DNA from: Bog-756 sp963725275
GTDB taxonomy: Bacteria; Actinomycetota; Acidimicrobiia; Acidimicrobiales; RAAP-2
Length of the DNA stretch: 64,000 nt
Assembly: GCA_963725275.1 (NCBI GenBank)
Contig: CAVRXS010000006.1
Location: 1 to 64,000 of the forward strand
Direction: 5' to 3'
Shown: one piece after another, positions 36,026 through 45,330 of the stretch
Layout of the letters: each line of letters begins with the position of its first letter
Numbering within the stretch: the first letter of the stretch is position 1
Translations under genes and position numbers: made by a program
Notes under the pieces: generated by a model
Database searches by the model: none
Seen by the model: the letters and a program-made list of their open reading frames with translations, nothing else
What the model was told of the DNA's origin: nothing

Positions 36026-36104
36026 GCCTCCCCGAGCCACCGGCGCACATCGGGCCGAAATCGCACTGGATAAACCGCGCTACGTGGCGGTAATATCACT
36101 CTAG

Positions 36105-36125
36105 GTGTGATCAACGCGGTCACAC
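36105..36125 (+). promoter_or_regulatory. Imperfect inverted repeat before the NlpC/P60 gene
   Basis: GTGTGAT and GTCACAC (6 of 7 paired) flank seven bases, between a TAATAT at 36091-36096 and the ATG at 36147. It could be an operator or part of the 5' leader. No established motif is recognised. Confidence 0.3.
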
Positions 36126-36146
36126 GGGCGTGCGAGGGGCTGGGGC

Positions 36147-37388
36147 ATGTTCTCGAGACGGAATCTGTGGATGCGCGTCGGCCTGGGCCTGATCGCGGCC
36201 GTGGTGGGCGGCGCCGTCGCAGCACCGGTGCCGACAGGGGCTGCCGGGGTCTCCGCCCACGACACCACGGTCACCGGCCTTCCCTCGGCGGTTTCCTCCG
36301 AGTTCTGGCTGGCCACCGCAGCCGGACCTGTCGAGGCCTTCGGCGTCCCGGCGTACGGATCACCCCCGGGACCCCTCAACCGACCGGTCGTGGCGACCGC
36401 CACGACCCCCGATGCGCACGGCTACTGGCTCGTCGCCTCCGACGGAGGGGTGTTCAGCTACGGCGACGCCCACTTCTTCGGGTCGACCGGCAATCTCGTG
36501 CTCAACAAGCCCATCGTGGGGGTGGCGCCCACCCCGGACGGTGGTGGCTACTGGCTCGTGGCCTCCGACGGGGGCATCTTCTCCTTCGGCGACGCGAGCT
36601 TCTTCGGGTCGACCGGCAATCTCGTGCTCAACAAGCCCATCGTGGGCATGGCGCCGACTGCCGACGGCCGCGGCTACTGGCTCGTGGCGTCCGACGGGGG
36701 CATCTTCTCGTTCGGGGACGCCGCGTTCCACGGGTCGACCGGCAATCTCGTGCTCAATCAGCCCATCGTCGGCATGGCGCCGACCCCCAACGGTGGGGGC
36801 TATTGGATGGTCGCGTCCGACGGGGGGATTTTCGCCTTCGGCGATGCCGGCTTCCACGGCGCCGATCCGGGCTCGGTCGAGCCCACGGAGCGGGTGGTGG
36901 CCACCGGCACCGGCGACGGCTACTGGATCATCCAGCAGAACGGGACGGCGACCGCCTATGGGGACGCGACCACGCGGACCCCCCCTCCCCAGGCGCTGCT
37001 CTTCTCCGCGGTGACCCCGGGTGACCGGGCGGTGCTCTTCGCATTCCAGCAACTCGGCAAGCCGTACATCTGGGGAGGGAACGGCCCCGTCGGCTACGAC
37101 TGCTCGGGCCTGGCCCTCGCCTCGTGGGTCCACGGAGCCGGCATCGGCTTCGCCCGGGTCGCCGACGACCAGTACGAGACAGCCGGCACACCGGTGGCGC
37201 TCAGCGACCTCGTAGCCGGCGACCTCGTGTTCTGGGGAGAACCCTCCGTCGGGTGGACGAGCGTCGACCACACGGCGATCTACGTGGGGGGAAACCAGAT
37301 CGTGGAGGCGACCGGCGACGAGGTGCAGCTCAACGCCCTCGACCAGTGGGGCCTCGACAACCTGATGCCCAACGGTCGCCGACCCTGA
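36147..37388 (+). CDS. Secreted NlpC/P60 peptidoglycan hydrolase with repeat domain
   Basis: 413 residues from ATG 36147. Signal peptide (LIAAVVGGAVAAPVPTGAAG). Four copies of a 42-residue repeat (GYWLVASDGGxFSxGDAxF then GSTGNLVLNKPIVGMAPT), probably forming a beta-propeller-like binding unit. C-terminal C40 peptidase with catalytic Cys in GPVGYDCSGLALAS and His in VDHTAIYVGGNQIV. It cuts peptide stems of peptidoglycan outside the cell. The repeat family is common in Acidimicrobiia. Probable single-gene unit. Confidence 0.9.
   Translation: MFSRRNLWMRVGLGLIAAVVGGAVAAPVPTGAAGVSAHDTTVTGLPSAVSSEFWLATAAGPVEAFGVPAYGSPPGPLNRPVVATATTPDAHGYWLVASDGGVFSYGDAHFFGSTGNLVLNKPIVGVAPTPDGGGYWLVASDGGIFSFGDASFFGSTGNLVLNKPIVGMAPTADGRGYWLVASDGGIFSFGDAAFHGSTGNLVLNQPIVGMAPTPNGGGYWMVASDGGIFAFGDAGFHGADPGSVEPTERVVATGTGDGYWIIQQNGTATAYGDATTRTPPPQALLFSAVTPGDRAVLFAFQQLGKPYIWGGNGPVGYDCSGLALASWVHGAGIGFARVADDQYETAGTPVALSDLVAGDLVFWGEPSVGWTSVDHTAIYVGGNQIVEATGDEVQLNALDQWGLDNLMPNGRRP
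36420..36870 (+). repeat. Four-fold 126-bp tandem repeat in the NlpC/P60 gene
   Basis: GGGTCGACCGGCAATCTCGT recurs at 36480, 36606 and 36732, exactly 126 bases apart, and a fourth more diverged unit ends the array. Near-identity at the DNA level suggests recent duplication or gene-conversion. Confidence 0.85.
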
Positions 37389-37497
37389 ACGAGCTGCCTC
37401 TCGACCGGTCCGCCCCCGCGTGTACCGTGAGACGGGTCCGGGCCTCCCGGGAGCGCGGCACGTCCGGAAGGAGTCGCCACCATCAGCAGCTTCCCCT

Positions 37498-38874
37498 ATG
37501 TCGACCGGCTGGCGGTCCACCGCACGCTGCCCGAGACGGGCACGCCACGCGGCAGAGGTGCTCGAGTTCCTCCGGTCGATCGCAAACGAGGAGGACCGGT
37601 CGTGGGAGTCGGGACGCTGCTCGGGCACCATGTACTGCGGCGACCACGATCACTACGGCTTCCTGACCGAGGCGTTCGGACTGTTCGCACACGTCAACGC
37701 GCTCCAGCGGGACATGTGCCCGAGTGCGACCCGCTTCGAGTCCGAGATCATCGCGATGACGCTCGACCTGCTCCACGCAGAGGCGGTCGCCGACGGTGAA
37801 CCGGTCGGGCTGGTGTCCTCGGGCGGGACCGGCAGCATCTGCCACGCTCTCCTCGCCTACCGGGACCATGCCGCCGCCACCCGGGGGGTGGTCCGGCCCA
37901 ACGTGATCAAACCCGAGACGGGCCATCCGGCCTTCGACAAGGCCTGCCACCTGTTCGGGATCGAGCTGCGTGTTGCTCCGGTCGATCCGCAGACCACAGA
38001 GGTGGACACCGGCTGGGTCGAGCGGGCCATCGACGCGGACACGGTCGCCCTGGTCGGATCCGCCTGCAACTACGGCTACGGCACCATCGACCCGATCGCG
38101 CGCCTCTCCGAGCTCGCCCTCGAGCGGGGCGTGGGACTCCACGTGGACGGGTGCCTCGGCGGGTGGATCCTCCCCTTCGGCCAGGAGCTCGGCTACGACG
38201 TGCCGGTCTTCGACTACCGGCTCCCGGGGGTGACCTCCATCTCGGCCGACACCCACAAGTACGGGTACGCGCTGAAGGGAACCTCGGTCCTGACCTTCCG
38301 GGACAAGGCGGTGCGAAACGCGCAGTACTTCTTCAACACCACCTGGAGCGGCGGCAAGTACTGCTCGCCGGGCATGGACGGCTCACGTTCAGGTGGCCTG
38401 CTGGCCGCCACCTGGGCGTCGATGGTCCAGCTCGGCCGCGAGGGCTACCGTCGCTATGCCAAGGAGATCTTCGAGACCTCCGCGACCATGCAGGAGGCGG
38501 TGCGCTCCCACAGCCAGCTCCGGATCCTCGGGAATCCGACCTTCCTGTTCAGCTTCACGTCCGACGATTTCGACGTCTACCACGTGAACGACTTCATGCG
38601 CGGCCGTGGGTGGCGCTTCAACGGGCAGCAGTACCCCAATGCGCTGCACATGGCGGTCACCCGGCCCCAGACCCATGGCACGGTGGTCCGGGACTTCGCC
38701 ACCGACCTCGACGAGGCGGTGGCCTACGCGCAGGAGCACGCCGCGGACACACCGGCGTCGGGTGCCGTCTACGGCGGTGTGGCCGGCGGGATGACCGACG
38801 AGGCCGACGAGTTCATCCGCATGGTGATGGCACAGATGATGGACGCCCAGCAGGCCGTTCCGGACGACGCCTGA
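37498..38874 (+). CDS. PLP-dependent decarboxylase/lyase (sphingosine-phosphate lyase-like), N-terminus disturbed
   Basis: The frame open from ATG 37498 gives 458 residues. PLP-fold features: VGLVSSGGTGSICHALLAYR, Asp in GLHVDGCLGG, and PLP lysine in SADTHKYGYALKG. Family members split phosphoethanolamine or decarboxylate glutamate. The N-terminal 20 residues read atypically; in another frame, SSFPYVDRLAVHRTLPETG gives the family's normal start, joined by one extra G in CACGCGG near 37546. That frame has no ATG; the codon with a good ribosome site (GGAAGGAG) is ATC at 37482. So the true start may be 37482 with an indel and start-codon change, or assembly errors. Confidence 0.75.
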   Translation: MSTGWRSTARCPRRARHAAEVLEFLRSIANEEDRSWESGRCSGTMYCGDHDHYGFLTEAFGLFAHVNALQRDMCPSATRFESEIIAMTLDLLHAEAVADGEPVGLVSSGGTGSICHALLAYRDHAAATRGVVRPNVIKPETGHPAFDKACHLFGIELRVAPVDPQTTEVDTGWVERAIDADTVALVGSACNYGYGTIDPIARLSELALERGVGLHVDGCLGGWILPFGQELGYDVPVFDYRLPGVTSISADTHKYGYALKGTSVLTFRDKAVRNAQYFFNTTWSGGKYCSPGMDGSRSGGLLAATWASMVQLGREGYRRYAKEIFETSATMQEAVRSHSQLRILGNPTFLFSFTSDDFDVYHVNDFMRGRGWRFNGQQYPNALHMAVTRPQTHGTVVRDFATDLDEAVAYAQEHAADTPASGAVYGGVAGGMTDEADEFIRMVMAQMMDAQQAVPDDA

Positions 38875-38897
38875 CCGTGCCCGACGCCTGACGGGGC

Positions 38898-40721
38898 TCA
38901 GGAGCGGAGCAGGACCGCGTCTGCGTCGCCGACGGCGTGCGCGCCCGCAGGGCCCGGCCGACCGAGCAGGAACCCCTGGACCTCATCGCACCCCATCGCT
39001 TCGACCGAGTGGAGCTCCGATTCGGTCTCCACGCCCAGGGCCACGACCCAGAGGTCCAGCTTGTGGGCCAGGTCGACGATGGTCGAGAGGATGGAGGGGT
39101 CCTGAGTCGGGTCGCACAGTCCGGCCACGAAGCTCCGATCGACCTTGAGCCGGTCGATCGGGAGGCCTTTGAGGTAGAGCAGCGACGAGAGCCCGGTGCC
39201 GAAGCCATCGAGGGCTAGATGGACGCCGAGGTCGCGGAGTTGCTGCATGGTGGCGCCGATCCGTCCGTCATCGGCGACCAGCACCGACTCGGTGACCTCG
39301 AGGCTGAGGCACTCCGGGGCGAGCCCGGAACGCAGGAGCGCCGACTGCACCTCGTCGCAGAAGCCCGGGTCCTGGAGCTGGGGCGCGGAGACGTTGACCG
39401 ACATGGTGAGCGCGGAGCTCCCCTGCTCCTGCCACTGCCGGCACTGGTGGGTGGACTCCTCGAGCACCCATCGGCCGATCGGCACGATCTCGCGGCTCTG
39501 CTCGAGCAGCGGGATGAACTCGACGGGTGCCACCGCGCCGAGCTCGGGATGGACCCAGCGGAGCAGGGCCTCCATCCCCACGAGCTCACCGCCCAGACGG
39601 AACTGCGGTTGGTAGTGGATGGCGAGTTGCCCGAGCCCGTACGCCACGCGGAGCGCGTCGGACAGCTGGCTCCGACGCCGGTGTGCGCGACCGATTGTCT
39701 CGTCGTATGCCTCGACGCGGGCCGGACCACCCCGCTTGGCCTCGTACATGGCCACGTCCGCCTGTGCGAGGCAGGCCTCGGGATCCGCATCCGGCGGGAC
39801 GGTCGCGATGCCGATGCTCACGGACGTCAGCAGCTCGCGCTCCCCGACCGTCACCGGCTCGCGCATCGCCTCGTGGATCCGTTGCGCCAGCGACCGGGCG
39901 GCCACTTCCGGTTCGCTCAGCTCGTCGGCCAGGATGACGAACTCGTCGCCCCCCAGGCGGGCCACCGTGTCGTGCGCCCTGACCAGCTCCTCGAGACGCG
40001 AGGCAACGGCGACCAACAGACTGTCGCCGGCAGGGTGCCCGAACCGGTCGTTGATGGCCTTGAAGTTGTCGAGGTCGAGGAAGAGCAGCATGGCCCGGGT
40101 ATCCCTGCGGTCCGCCCCCTGCGCGGCCTGACGGAGCCGGTCGGTGAGCAGGGTCCGGTTCGGGAGTCCGGTGAGCTCGTCGTGCAGGGCGCTGTGGGCC
40201 AGGGCCGCCTGCTCCTCGCGCAGGCGACGCTGGAGACCGCGACGCGTCTCGTCGAACTCGCGGACGACGCGGACGAGGCTCCCGTCGCAGCTGATCCGGA
40301 CCACCCGCAGCGCGAGATCGAGCAGCTCGTCGCTCACGCCGAGGCGCACCGCCTCCTCGGTGAGGGTGCGCATGCACACGTCCCGCCAGGTGAAGTAGGA
40401 CTTCGCCACGTCGGCGAGGTCGGCTTCGCCGATGATGGCGTGCCGCCCCTTGCGGGAGAGGCTCTCCTCCTCGTCGGACGTCGCGACCTGGTCGGTGGCC
40501 AGCCACCGGCCGATGAGCTCGGTCGCCAGCCTCGCACCCGCGAATGCCTCGCCGCGCAGCGACACGGCGAACCGGTCGTCGACCAGGTGGCCGACCTCAT
40601 CCGCCCGCGACTGCAGGGCCACCCCGAGCGCGATCCGCTCTGCACTCGGGGGAGATGCCTGCGCCGGGCGGCCTCCCGGGGACATCTCAGCGCGTCGCGT
40701 GGCGTCCATACCCTTGATCAT
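38898..40721 (-). CDS. Diguanylate cyclase/phosphodiesterase (GGDEF-EAL), degenerate EAL
   Basis: About 607 residues from ATG 40721. N-terminal helical region (residues ~20-165) resembling RsbR/globin-like sensors, then GGDEF (RLGGDEFVIL intact, with DLDNFKAINDRFGH) and EAL. In EAL the motif is GMEALLRW and SVNVSAPQL, LEVTESVL are kept, but DDFGTGYS reads LALDGFGTGLS and AEGVET reads ALGVET, replacing two metal/catalytic acids. So it likely makes c-di-GMP and does not degrade it. Neighbour on the same strand is a second GGDEF-EAL gene 56 bases upstream. Confidence 0.85.
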   Translation of the reverse strand: MIKGMDATRRAEMSPGGRPAQASPPSAERIALGVALQSRADEVGHLVDDRFAVSLRGEAFAGARLATELIGRWLATDQVATSDEEESLSRKGRHAIIGEADLADVAKSYFTWRDVCMRTLTEEAVRLGVSDELLDLALRVVRISCDGSLVRVVREFDETRRGLQRRLREEQAALAHSALHDELTGLPNRTLLTDRLRQAAQGADRRDTRAMLLFLDLDNFKAINDRFGHPAGDSLLVAVASRLEELVRAHDTVARLGGDEFVILADELSEPEVAARSLAQRIHEAMREPVTVGERELLTSVSIGIATVPPDADPEACLAQADVAMYEAKRGGPARVEAYDETIGRAHRRRSQLSDALRVAYGLGQLAIHYQPQFRLGGELVGMEALLRWVHPELGAVAPVEFIPLLEQSREIVPIGRWVLEESTHQCRQWQEQGSSALTMSVNVSAPQLQDPGFCDEVQSALLRSGLAPECLSLEVTESVLVADDGRIGATMQQLRDLGVHLALDGFGTGLSSLLYLKGLPIDRLKVDRSFVAGLCDPTQDPSILSTIVDLAHKLDLWVVALGVETESELHSVEAMGCDEVQGFLLGRPGPAGAHAVGDADAVLLRS

Positions 40722-40777
40722 CGGCCTTATCAGGAGGCACCTTGACAATGTCTGTTGTCATCTCGTGTGCACCGTGG

Positions 40778-42751
40778 TCACGTCGGCGCGCTCGCCACGT
40801 CGGCCATCGATGCGGGAATCGGTGCCGAGGCGAGTGCCGCCAGATGCATGGCATGCCACTGCTCGAAACGCTCCGCGTCCATCGGCCGGGCGAGGAAGTA
40901 GCCCTGTGCGCTGTCGCATCCCAAGGCTGTCAGCTGCTCCCAGGTGGCAGCGTCCTCCACGCCCTCGGCCACCGTCTGGAGACCGAGGTTGTCCGCCAGG
41001 TCGATGACCGAGCGGACGATGACCGCGTCGTCGACGTCGCTACCCATGTCCATGACGAACTCGCGGTCGATCTTGAGCTGGGTGACCGGGAGCTCGCGGA
41101 GCTTGGCCAACGACGAGTAGCCGGTGCCGAAGTCGTCGATGGAGACGGTCAGTCCCATCTCGGCGAGGTCGGTCAGCACCCTGCGAGCCCGTTTGGGGTC
41201 GCTCATGATGATGGTCTCGGTGATCTCGAGCTCGAGCAGGTGAGCGGGCACCTGCCAGCGGGCAAGCGCGGCGGCCACCGTTCGCGGGAGCGAGGCGTCG
41301 AGCAGGCTGCGGGTCGAGAGGTTGACCGCGACCGAAAGGCACTTCTCCCCCCGCGTGTCGGCCCGGTCCGCCCACTCGCGGCACTGCCGCAGGGCCACAT
41401 CCAGCACCCACGTCGTCATCGGCTCGATGAGTCCGGTCCGCTCCGCCTCGGGGATGAACTGGTCCGGCATGAGCAGCCCCCGGGTCGGGTGGCACCACCG
41501 GATGAGCGCCTCCACCCCGCACACCTCGAGGGTGGTCATGTCCGCCTTCGGCTGGTAGTGGAGGACGAACTCGTCACGGTTCACCGCGTTGCGCAGATCG
41601 CCGAGGAGGGTGAGGCTCGCCGGTGTGGGCGAGTTGAGATCGCCGGAGTAGACCACCACGTTCTGCTGGGACTCCTTGGCCACGTACATGGCCAGGTCGG
41701 CGCGTTGCAACAGGAGGTCCGCACTGTCCCCATCGGCCGGCGACAGCGAGATCCCGCAGCTGGCCTCGATCCCGAGGTTCACCCCGTCGACCTCGATCGG
41801 CTCCTCGAGGGTCTCGATGATCCGCTCCGCCACCCGGACCGGGTCGTTCTCAGCCCCGACGTTGGGCAGCAGCACACAGAACTCGTCACCGCCCAGGCGG
41901 GCGAGCACGTCTCCGTCCCGGAGCACGCTCCGGACCCGCGGACCGACCTCGATGAGCACTTCGTCGCCGTACCGGTGGCCCATGGTGTCGTTGATCTCCT
42001 TGAACCGGTCGAGGTCGAAGAGCATCACCGCGCAGCGGGTGCCCTCGGCGGCGGCAATCTCGAGGATCTGGGCCGTCCGATCGTAGAAGTAGCCTCGGTT
42101 GGGCAGTCCGGTGAGCATGTCGTGTCGGGCCTGGTGGGCGAGCTGGCGTTCGGCCTCCTCCTTCCTGATCCCGGTCACGCCGGCCATCCGGACCACGATC
42201 ACCAGGACGAAGGTGCCCAGGGCGCCGATGGTCTCGGCCTGGGGCCTGGTGAGGAACGAGGGGGTCAATCCCCACCAGAGGAGGTACTGGGCGACGAAGA
42301 TGTTGAACAGCGACCATGTCATGATCGGGCGCCACGCTGCCGCGCCCCACTGCTGGAGCTCCTCGAGGGCGACGAAGGCGTAGGCCATGCCGAGCGCGGG
42401 ACCCCACCCGGTCATGTAGATGACGAGGGTCACGTGGGCGATGTGCAAACCCACCCGGAAGTGGAAGCGGTACGACCCGGGCGGCGCGGTATGCCAGGGC
42501 TCCACGATCATCGAGATAAGGGCCGGGCCCATGATGGCGAGCAGATAGGCCCAGACGGGTAGGTTGGCCACGAGGCCGAAGGCGCGGAAGACCATCAGTA
42601 CGCCGAAGGCGAGCGGGCCCACGACGTATGACAGAAACACCGGCGAGAGCGACTCTCCGTCTCCGGACCCGGAGTTCACGGCTCTGGGGTCGGGCGCCGG
42701 GGGCGTGACACCCAGCCCGCTGCTCGCCGCGGATGGCGGAAAACTGTCCAC
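40778..42751 (-). CDS. Membrane GGDEF-EAL protein
   Basis: 657 residues from GTG 42751; a longer frame from ATG 42832 is possible. N-terminal sensor of about six membrane helices (SYVVGPLAFGVLMVFRAFGL, LPVWAYLLAIMGPALISMIV, PQAETIGALGTFVLVIVVRM), then GGDEF (LARLGGDEFCVLL) and EAL with intact motifs: VEALIRWCHP, LEITETIIM, SIDDFGTGYSSL, AEGVEDAATW. A full bifunctional c-di-GMP enzyme. Its GGDEF-EAL neighbour downstream lacks EAL acids, so they may work as a pair at the membrane. Confidence 0.87.
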   Translation of the reverse strand: MDSFPPSAASSGLGVTPPAPDPRAVNSGSGDGESLSPVFLSYVVGPLAFGVLMVFRAFGLVANLPVWAYLLAIMGPALISMIVEPWHTAPPGSYRFHFRVGLHIAHVTLVIYMTGWGPALGMAYAFVALEELQQWGAAAWRPIMTWSLFNIFVAQYLLWWGLTPSFLTRPQAETIGALGTFVLVIVVRMAGVTGIRKEEAERQLAHQARHDMLTGLPNRGYFYDRTAQILEIAAAEGTRCAVMLFDLDRFKEINDTMGHRYGDEVLIEVGPRVRSVLRDGDVLARLGGDEFCVLLPNVGAENDPVRVAERIIETLEEPIEVDGVNLGIEASCGISLSPADGDSADLLLQRADLAMYVAKESQQNVVVYSGDLNSPTPASLTLLGDLRNAVNRDEFVLHYQPKADMTTLEVCGVEALIRWCHPTRGLLMPDQFIPEAERTGLIEPMTTWVLDVALRQCREWADRADTRGEKCLSVAVNLSTRSLLDASLPRTVAAALARWQVPAHLLELEITETIIMSDPKRARRVLTDLAEMGLTVSIDDFGTGYSSLAKLRELPVTQLKIDREFVMDMGSDVDDAVIVRSVIDLADNLGLQTVAEGVEDAATWEQLTALGCDSAQGYFLARPMDAERFEQWHAMHLAALASAPIPASMADVASAPT

Positions 42752-42878
42752 GTTCGACCATCGGCACGCAGCGGATCTTGCTTGAGGTGGAAGCCACGGA
42801 GGGCCCAGGTCAGCGGGTTGCCGCCTGCCCATCGCCGACTGCGTAGTGTGACGGTCGAGCCGATCCCGAGGGGGCGCG

Positions 42879-43848
42879 ATGAAGGCAGCGGTCTACTACG
42901 AGACCGGCGGGCCCGAGGTCTTGCGGTACGAGGAGGTCCCGGACCCCTCGTACGGCCCGGGAGAGGTCCTGGTCCGGGTCGAGGCGGTCAGCATCGAGGG
43001 GGGCGACACCCTCGCTCGGTCCGGTGGCGACCTCGGAGCGCTACCCCATGTCGTCGGCTACCAGTGCGCCGGCACGATTGTCGCGGTGGGCGACGGCGTC
43101 TCCGGTCTCGCCGTGGGCGACCGGGTGGTCACGGTCGGCGTCGATGGATCCCATGCCGAGCTCCGTGCGGTCGCGCCCCCGTTCTGCTGGCCGATCCCCA
43201 CCGGACTCTCGACCGAGGAGGCAGCCTGCGTGCCGGTGCCCTTCGGGACCGCGGACGACTGCCTCTTCGAGTTCGGGCACCTGCGTGCCGGCGAGACAGT
43301 CCTGGTCCACGCCGGAGCGAGTGGCGTCGGGATCGCCGCCATCCAGCTGGCCAAGCGGGCAGGTGCACGGGTCCTCGCCACTGCGTCCAGCGCCGATCGA
43401 CTCGCCCGGCTCGGTGAGCTCGGACTCGACGACGGGATCGACTACACGACGGCGGACTTCGTCCAATCCGTGCGCGAGCTGACCGACGGCCGGGGTGCCG
43501 ACGTCATCGTGGACTCGGTCGGCGGATCGACCCTCCAAGGAAGTCTCAGGTGCCTCGCCTACCGCGGGCGCTGCGTGACCCTCGGTGATGCCGGGCGGGA
43601 GGCCGGCATGCCGCTCGACATCTCGACCATGCGGGGCAACAACCAGACCCTCGTCGGGTACTTCCTCGGCGCCGAGATCTTTCTCAGCTCCGCGGCCGCA
43701 CGCGGTGATCGCCTCCCTCCTGGAGGACGTCGCGGCGGGCAGGCTCCGGGTGGTGATCGACCGGCGGTACCCGCTGGAACAGGCAGCGGAGGCGCACGCC
43801 TACATCGAGAGCCGCCGGGCCTTCGGCCGGGTCCTGCTCATCCCGTGA
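42879..43848 (+). pseudogene. Quinone oxidoreductase-like zinc-binding-type dehydrogenase, one frameshift
   Basis: From ATG 42879 the frame carries the MDR fold: YETGGPEVLRYEEVPDPSYG, AGASGVGIAAIQLAKRAGAR (cofactor loop), and GRGADVIVDSVGGSTLQGSL. Near 43700 an extra G in CACGCGG breaks the frame; the other frame gives the normal end AVIASLLEDVAAGRLRVVID to TGA 43848. No zinc cysteines are seen, so it is quinone-oxidoreductase-like (NADPH). The break may be an assembly error: the same hexamer precedes a similar break at 37546. Confidence 0.75.
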
Positions 43849-44345
43849 CCGCCCGGGTGACCGTGCGACCGGCAGACACCGGTGACGTCGGGACACTCGT
43901 CGGGCTGATCCACGACCTGGCAATCTACGAACGCGAGCCCGACGCCGTCGAGACCGACGGGGAGCGGCTCGCCGCGGCCCTCTTCTGCGAGGCCCCCACC
44001 GTGTTCGCCCATGTGGCCGAGGATCGGGGTGAGGTGGTGGGCATGGCCATCTGGTTCCTCAACTACTCGACGTGGACGGGCCGCAACGGGATCTACCTGG
44101 AGGACCTCTTCGTGCGACCGGAGCACCGCGGACACGGGGTCGGCCGGGCCCTCGTGTCCGCGCTCGCCGCCATCGCTTCAGAGCGCGGCTACACCCGCCT
44201 CGCCTGGTCGGTGTTGGATTGGAACGAATCCGCCATCCGCTTCTATCAGTCCCTCGGGGCGGTGCCGATGGACGAGTGGATCGGCTACCGGCTGTCCGGC
44301 GAGGCGCTGGCGGCTTTGGGCTCCACCGACCATCGGGAGGAATGA
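43845..44345 (+). CDS. GNAT N-acetyltransferase
   Basis: 166 residues from GTG 43845, overlapping the oxidoreductase stop. Spermidine/spermine-type acetyltransferase: VRPADTGDVGTLVGLIHDLA, LEDLFVRPEHRGHGVGRALV (acetyl-CoA loop), and VLDWNESAIRFYQSLGAVPM. It moves an acetyl group onto an amine. Also read in frame with the upstream gene because of the frameshift, giving a false fusion. A decayed paralogue piece lies at 56.6 kb. Confidence 0.85.
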   Translation: MTARVTVRPADTGDVGTLVGLIHDLAIYEREPDAVETDGERLAAALFCEAPTVFAHVAEDRGEVVGMAIWFLNYSTWTGRNGIYLEDLFVRPEHRGHGVGRALVSALAAIASERGYTRLAWSVLDWNESAIRFYQSLGAVPMDEWIGYRLSGEALAALGSTDHREE

Positions 44346-44395
44346 GCTGCACCGACTCCGTCGGTGAGCTACTCATACGGGTTGCTCGATGGCCC

Positions 44396-44821
44396 TCACC
44401 GGCAGCGGTCGGGGGCAGCCTGGCCATCTGCGTTCAGACGCGCAAGAGGGAGCCCGAAGGATCCCTCTGCGTACGACAGACCTACCCTGACTAACCCAAT
44501 CGTACCGCTCCCGGCTCCAATGAGACACCCCTTCGCTACCTTGCGAGAAGCGCCTCGGGCCTGGACGGCGGACCTGCGCTTGGCCATCACGCTCGCGCCG
44601 CTGCGCTCGAACGTCTCCCGCACGATGTCGTTGTCGCGTCCTTCCTCGCCCCCCTCGCCGAGCTTCAGGTCCTCCCCGAAGAACCGCTGCGGGAATATCC
44701 ACTGCTGCAGTTCCGTCCACTGCGCCGTCCAGCGCGGCACGTCCTGGTCATCCATGCGCTCCTCGGGCGCGATGAACCCGTCCAGCGACATCGTCACGCT
44801 GAAGAACACCTTCCCGGCCAT
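44396..44821 (-). pseudogene. DHFR-like (RibD C-terminal) protein, truncated
   Basis: Starts normally at ATG 44821 with KVFFSVTMSLDGFIAPEERM and EGRDNDIVRETFERSGASVM, the N-terminal half of a dihydrofolate-reductase-like RibD-C domain. After SVMAKR the sequence no longer matches the family; it becomes a low-quality frame ending at 44396. So the active-site C-terminal half is lost. It overlaps the SRPBCC stop by one base, third gene of the ArsR set. Confidence 0.65.
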
Positions 44822-45327
44822 CAGTCCTCAGCTCTCTTCGGAACGATCTCGGTGACGTAGGTAGCCAGGTTGTTCAGGGTCTGCTGGCCGCCCTCGATCG
44901 CGTGGTGCTTCTCGACCGCCTCGTCGCGCAGCTCCTTGGTGGGGAACACCGTGCGCATCTCGATCCGAGTCGCCGCGCCGTCGGGCGCGAACGTCAAGAC
45001 CGACTCGAATGCGTTCGGGTCGCCGCGGGACTCACCGTGCAGCAGCGCGATCCGCTCCGGCGGGGCGATCTCGGTCCAGGAGATCCACTCCTGGTAGTCC
45101 GTCCCGTCAGGTCCGTGCATCACGAAGTCCCACGCCCCGCCGACGCGGAACTCGAACGCCCGCGTGGTGGTAGTGAACCCCTCCGGTCCCCACCATCGCG
45201 ACAGGTGCCGCACCTCGGTGAACGCCTCGAACACCAGCTCCCGAGGGGCACTGATGACCCGGGATATCACGATCTCGCGGTCGGCCGTCGCGGACTGCGC
45301 CGGCGCTCCTCGTCCCGTCGCGCTCAT
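44821..45327 (-). CDS. SRPBCC (AHSA1-type) protein
   Basis: 168 residues from ATG 45327. Activator of Hsp90 ATPase 1-like fold: VISAPRELVFEAFTEVRHLS, WWGPEGFTTTTRAFEFRVGG, and helix RDEAVEKHHAIEGGQQTLNN. These small lipid- or ligand-binding proteins are usually paired with an ArsR regulator, as here (3 bases away). Ligand unknown. Confidence 0.85.
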   Translation of the reverse strand: MSATGRGAPAQSATADREIVISRVISAPRELVFEAFTEVRHLSRWWGPEGFTTTTRAFEFRVGGAWDFVMHGPDGTDYQEWISWTEIAPPERIALLHGESRGDPNAFESVLTFAPDGAATRIEMRTVFPTKELRDEAVEKHHAIEGGQQTLNNLATYVTEIVPKRAED

Positions 45328-45330
45328 CAG

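Noticed and set aside
34010..36040. 676-residue frame as a single enzyme
   Set aside because: Its first 290 residues are non-coding shadow of the SDR gene; true enzyme starts at GTG 35164.
36420..36870. Repeats as CRISPR array
   Set aside because: Units are 126 bases with no spacers and encode protein repeats.
40000..42000. Plus-strand long frames opposite GGDEF-EAL genes
   Set aside because: Shadows of minus-strand genes with intact GGDEF motifs.
42879..44345. Oxidoreductase-GNAT fusion
   Set aside because: Fusion only appears because of a one-base shift; a separate GTG start for GNAT overlaps the true oxidoreductase stop.
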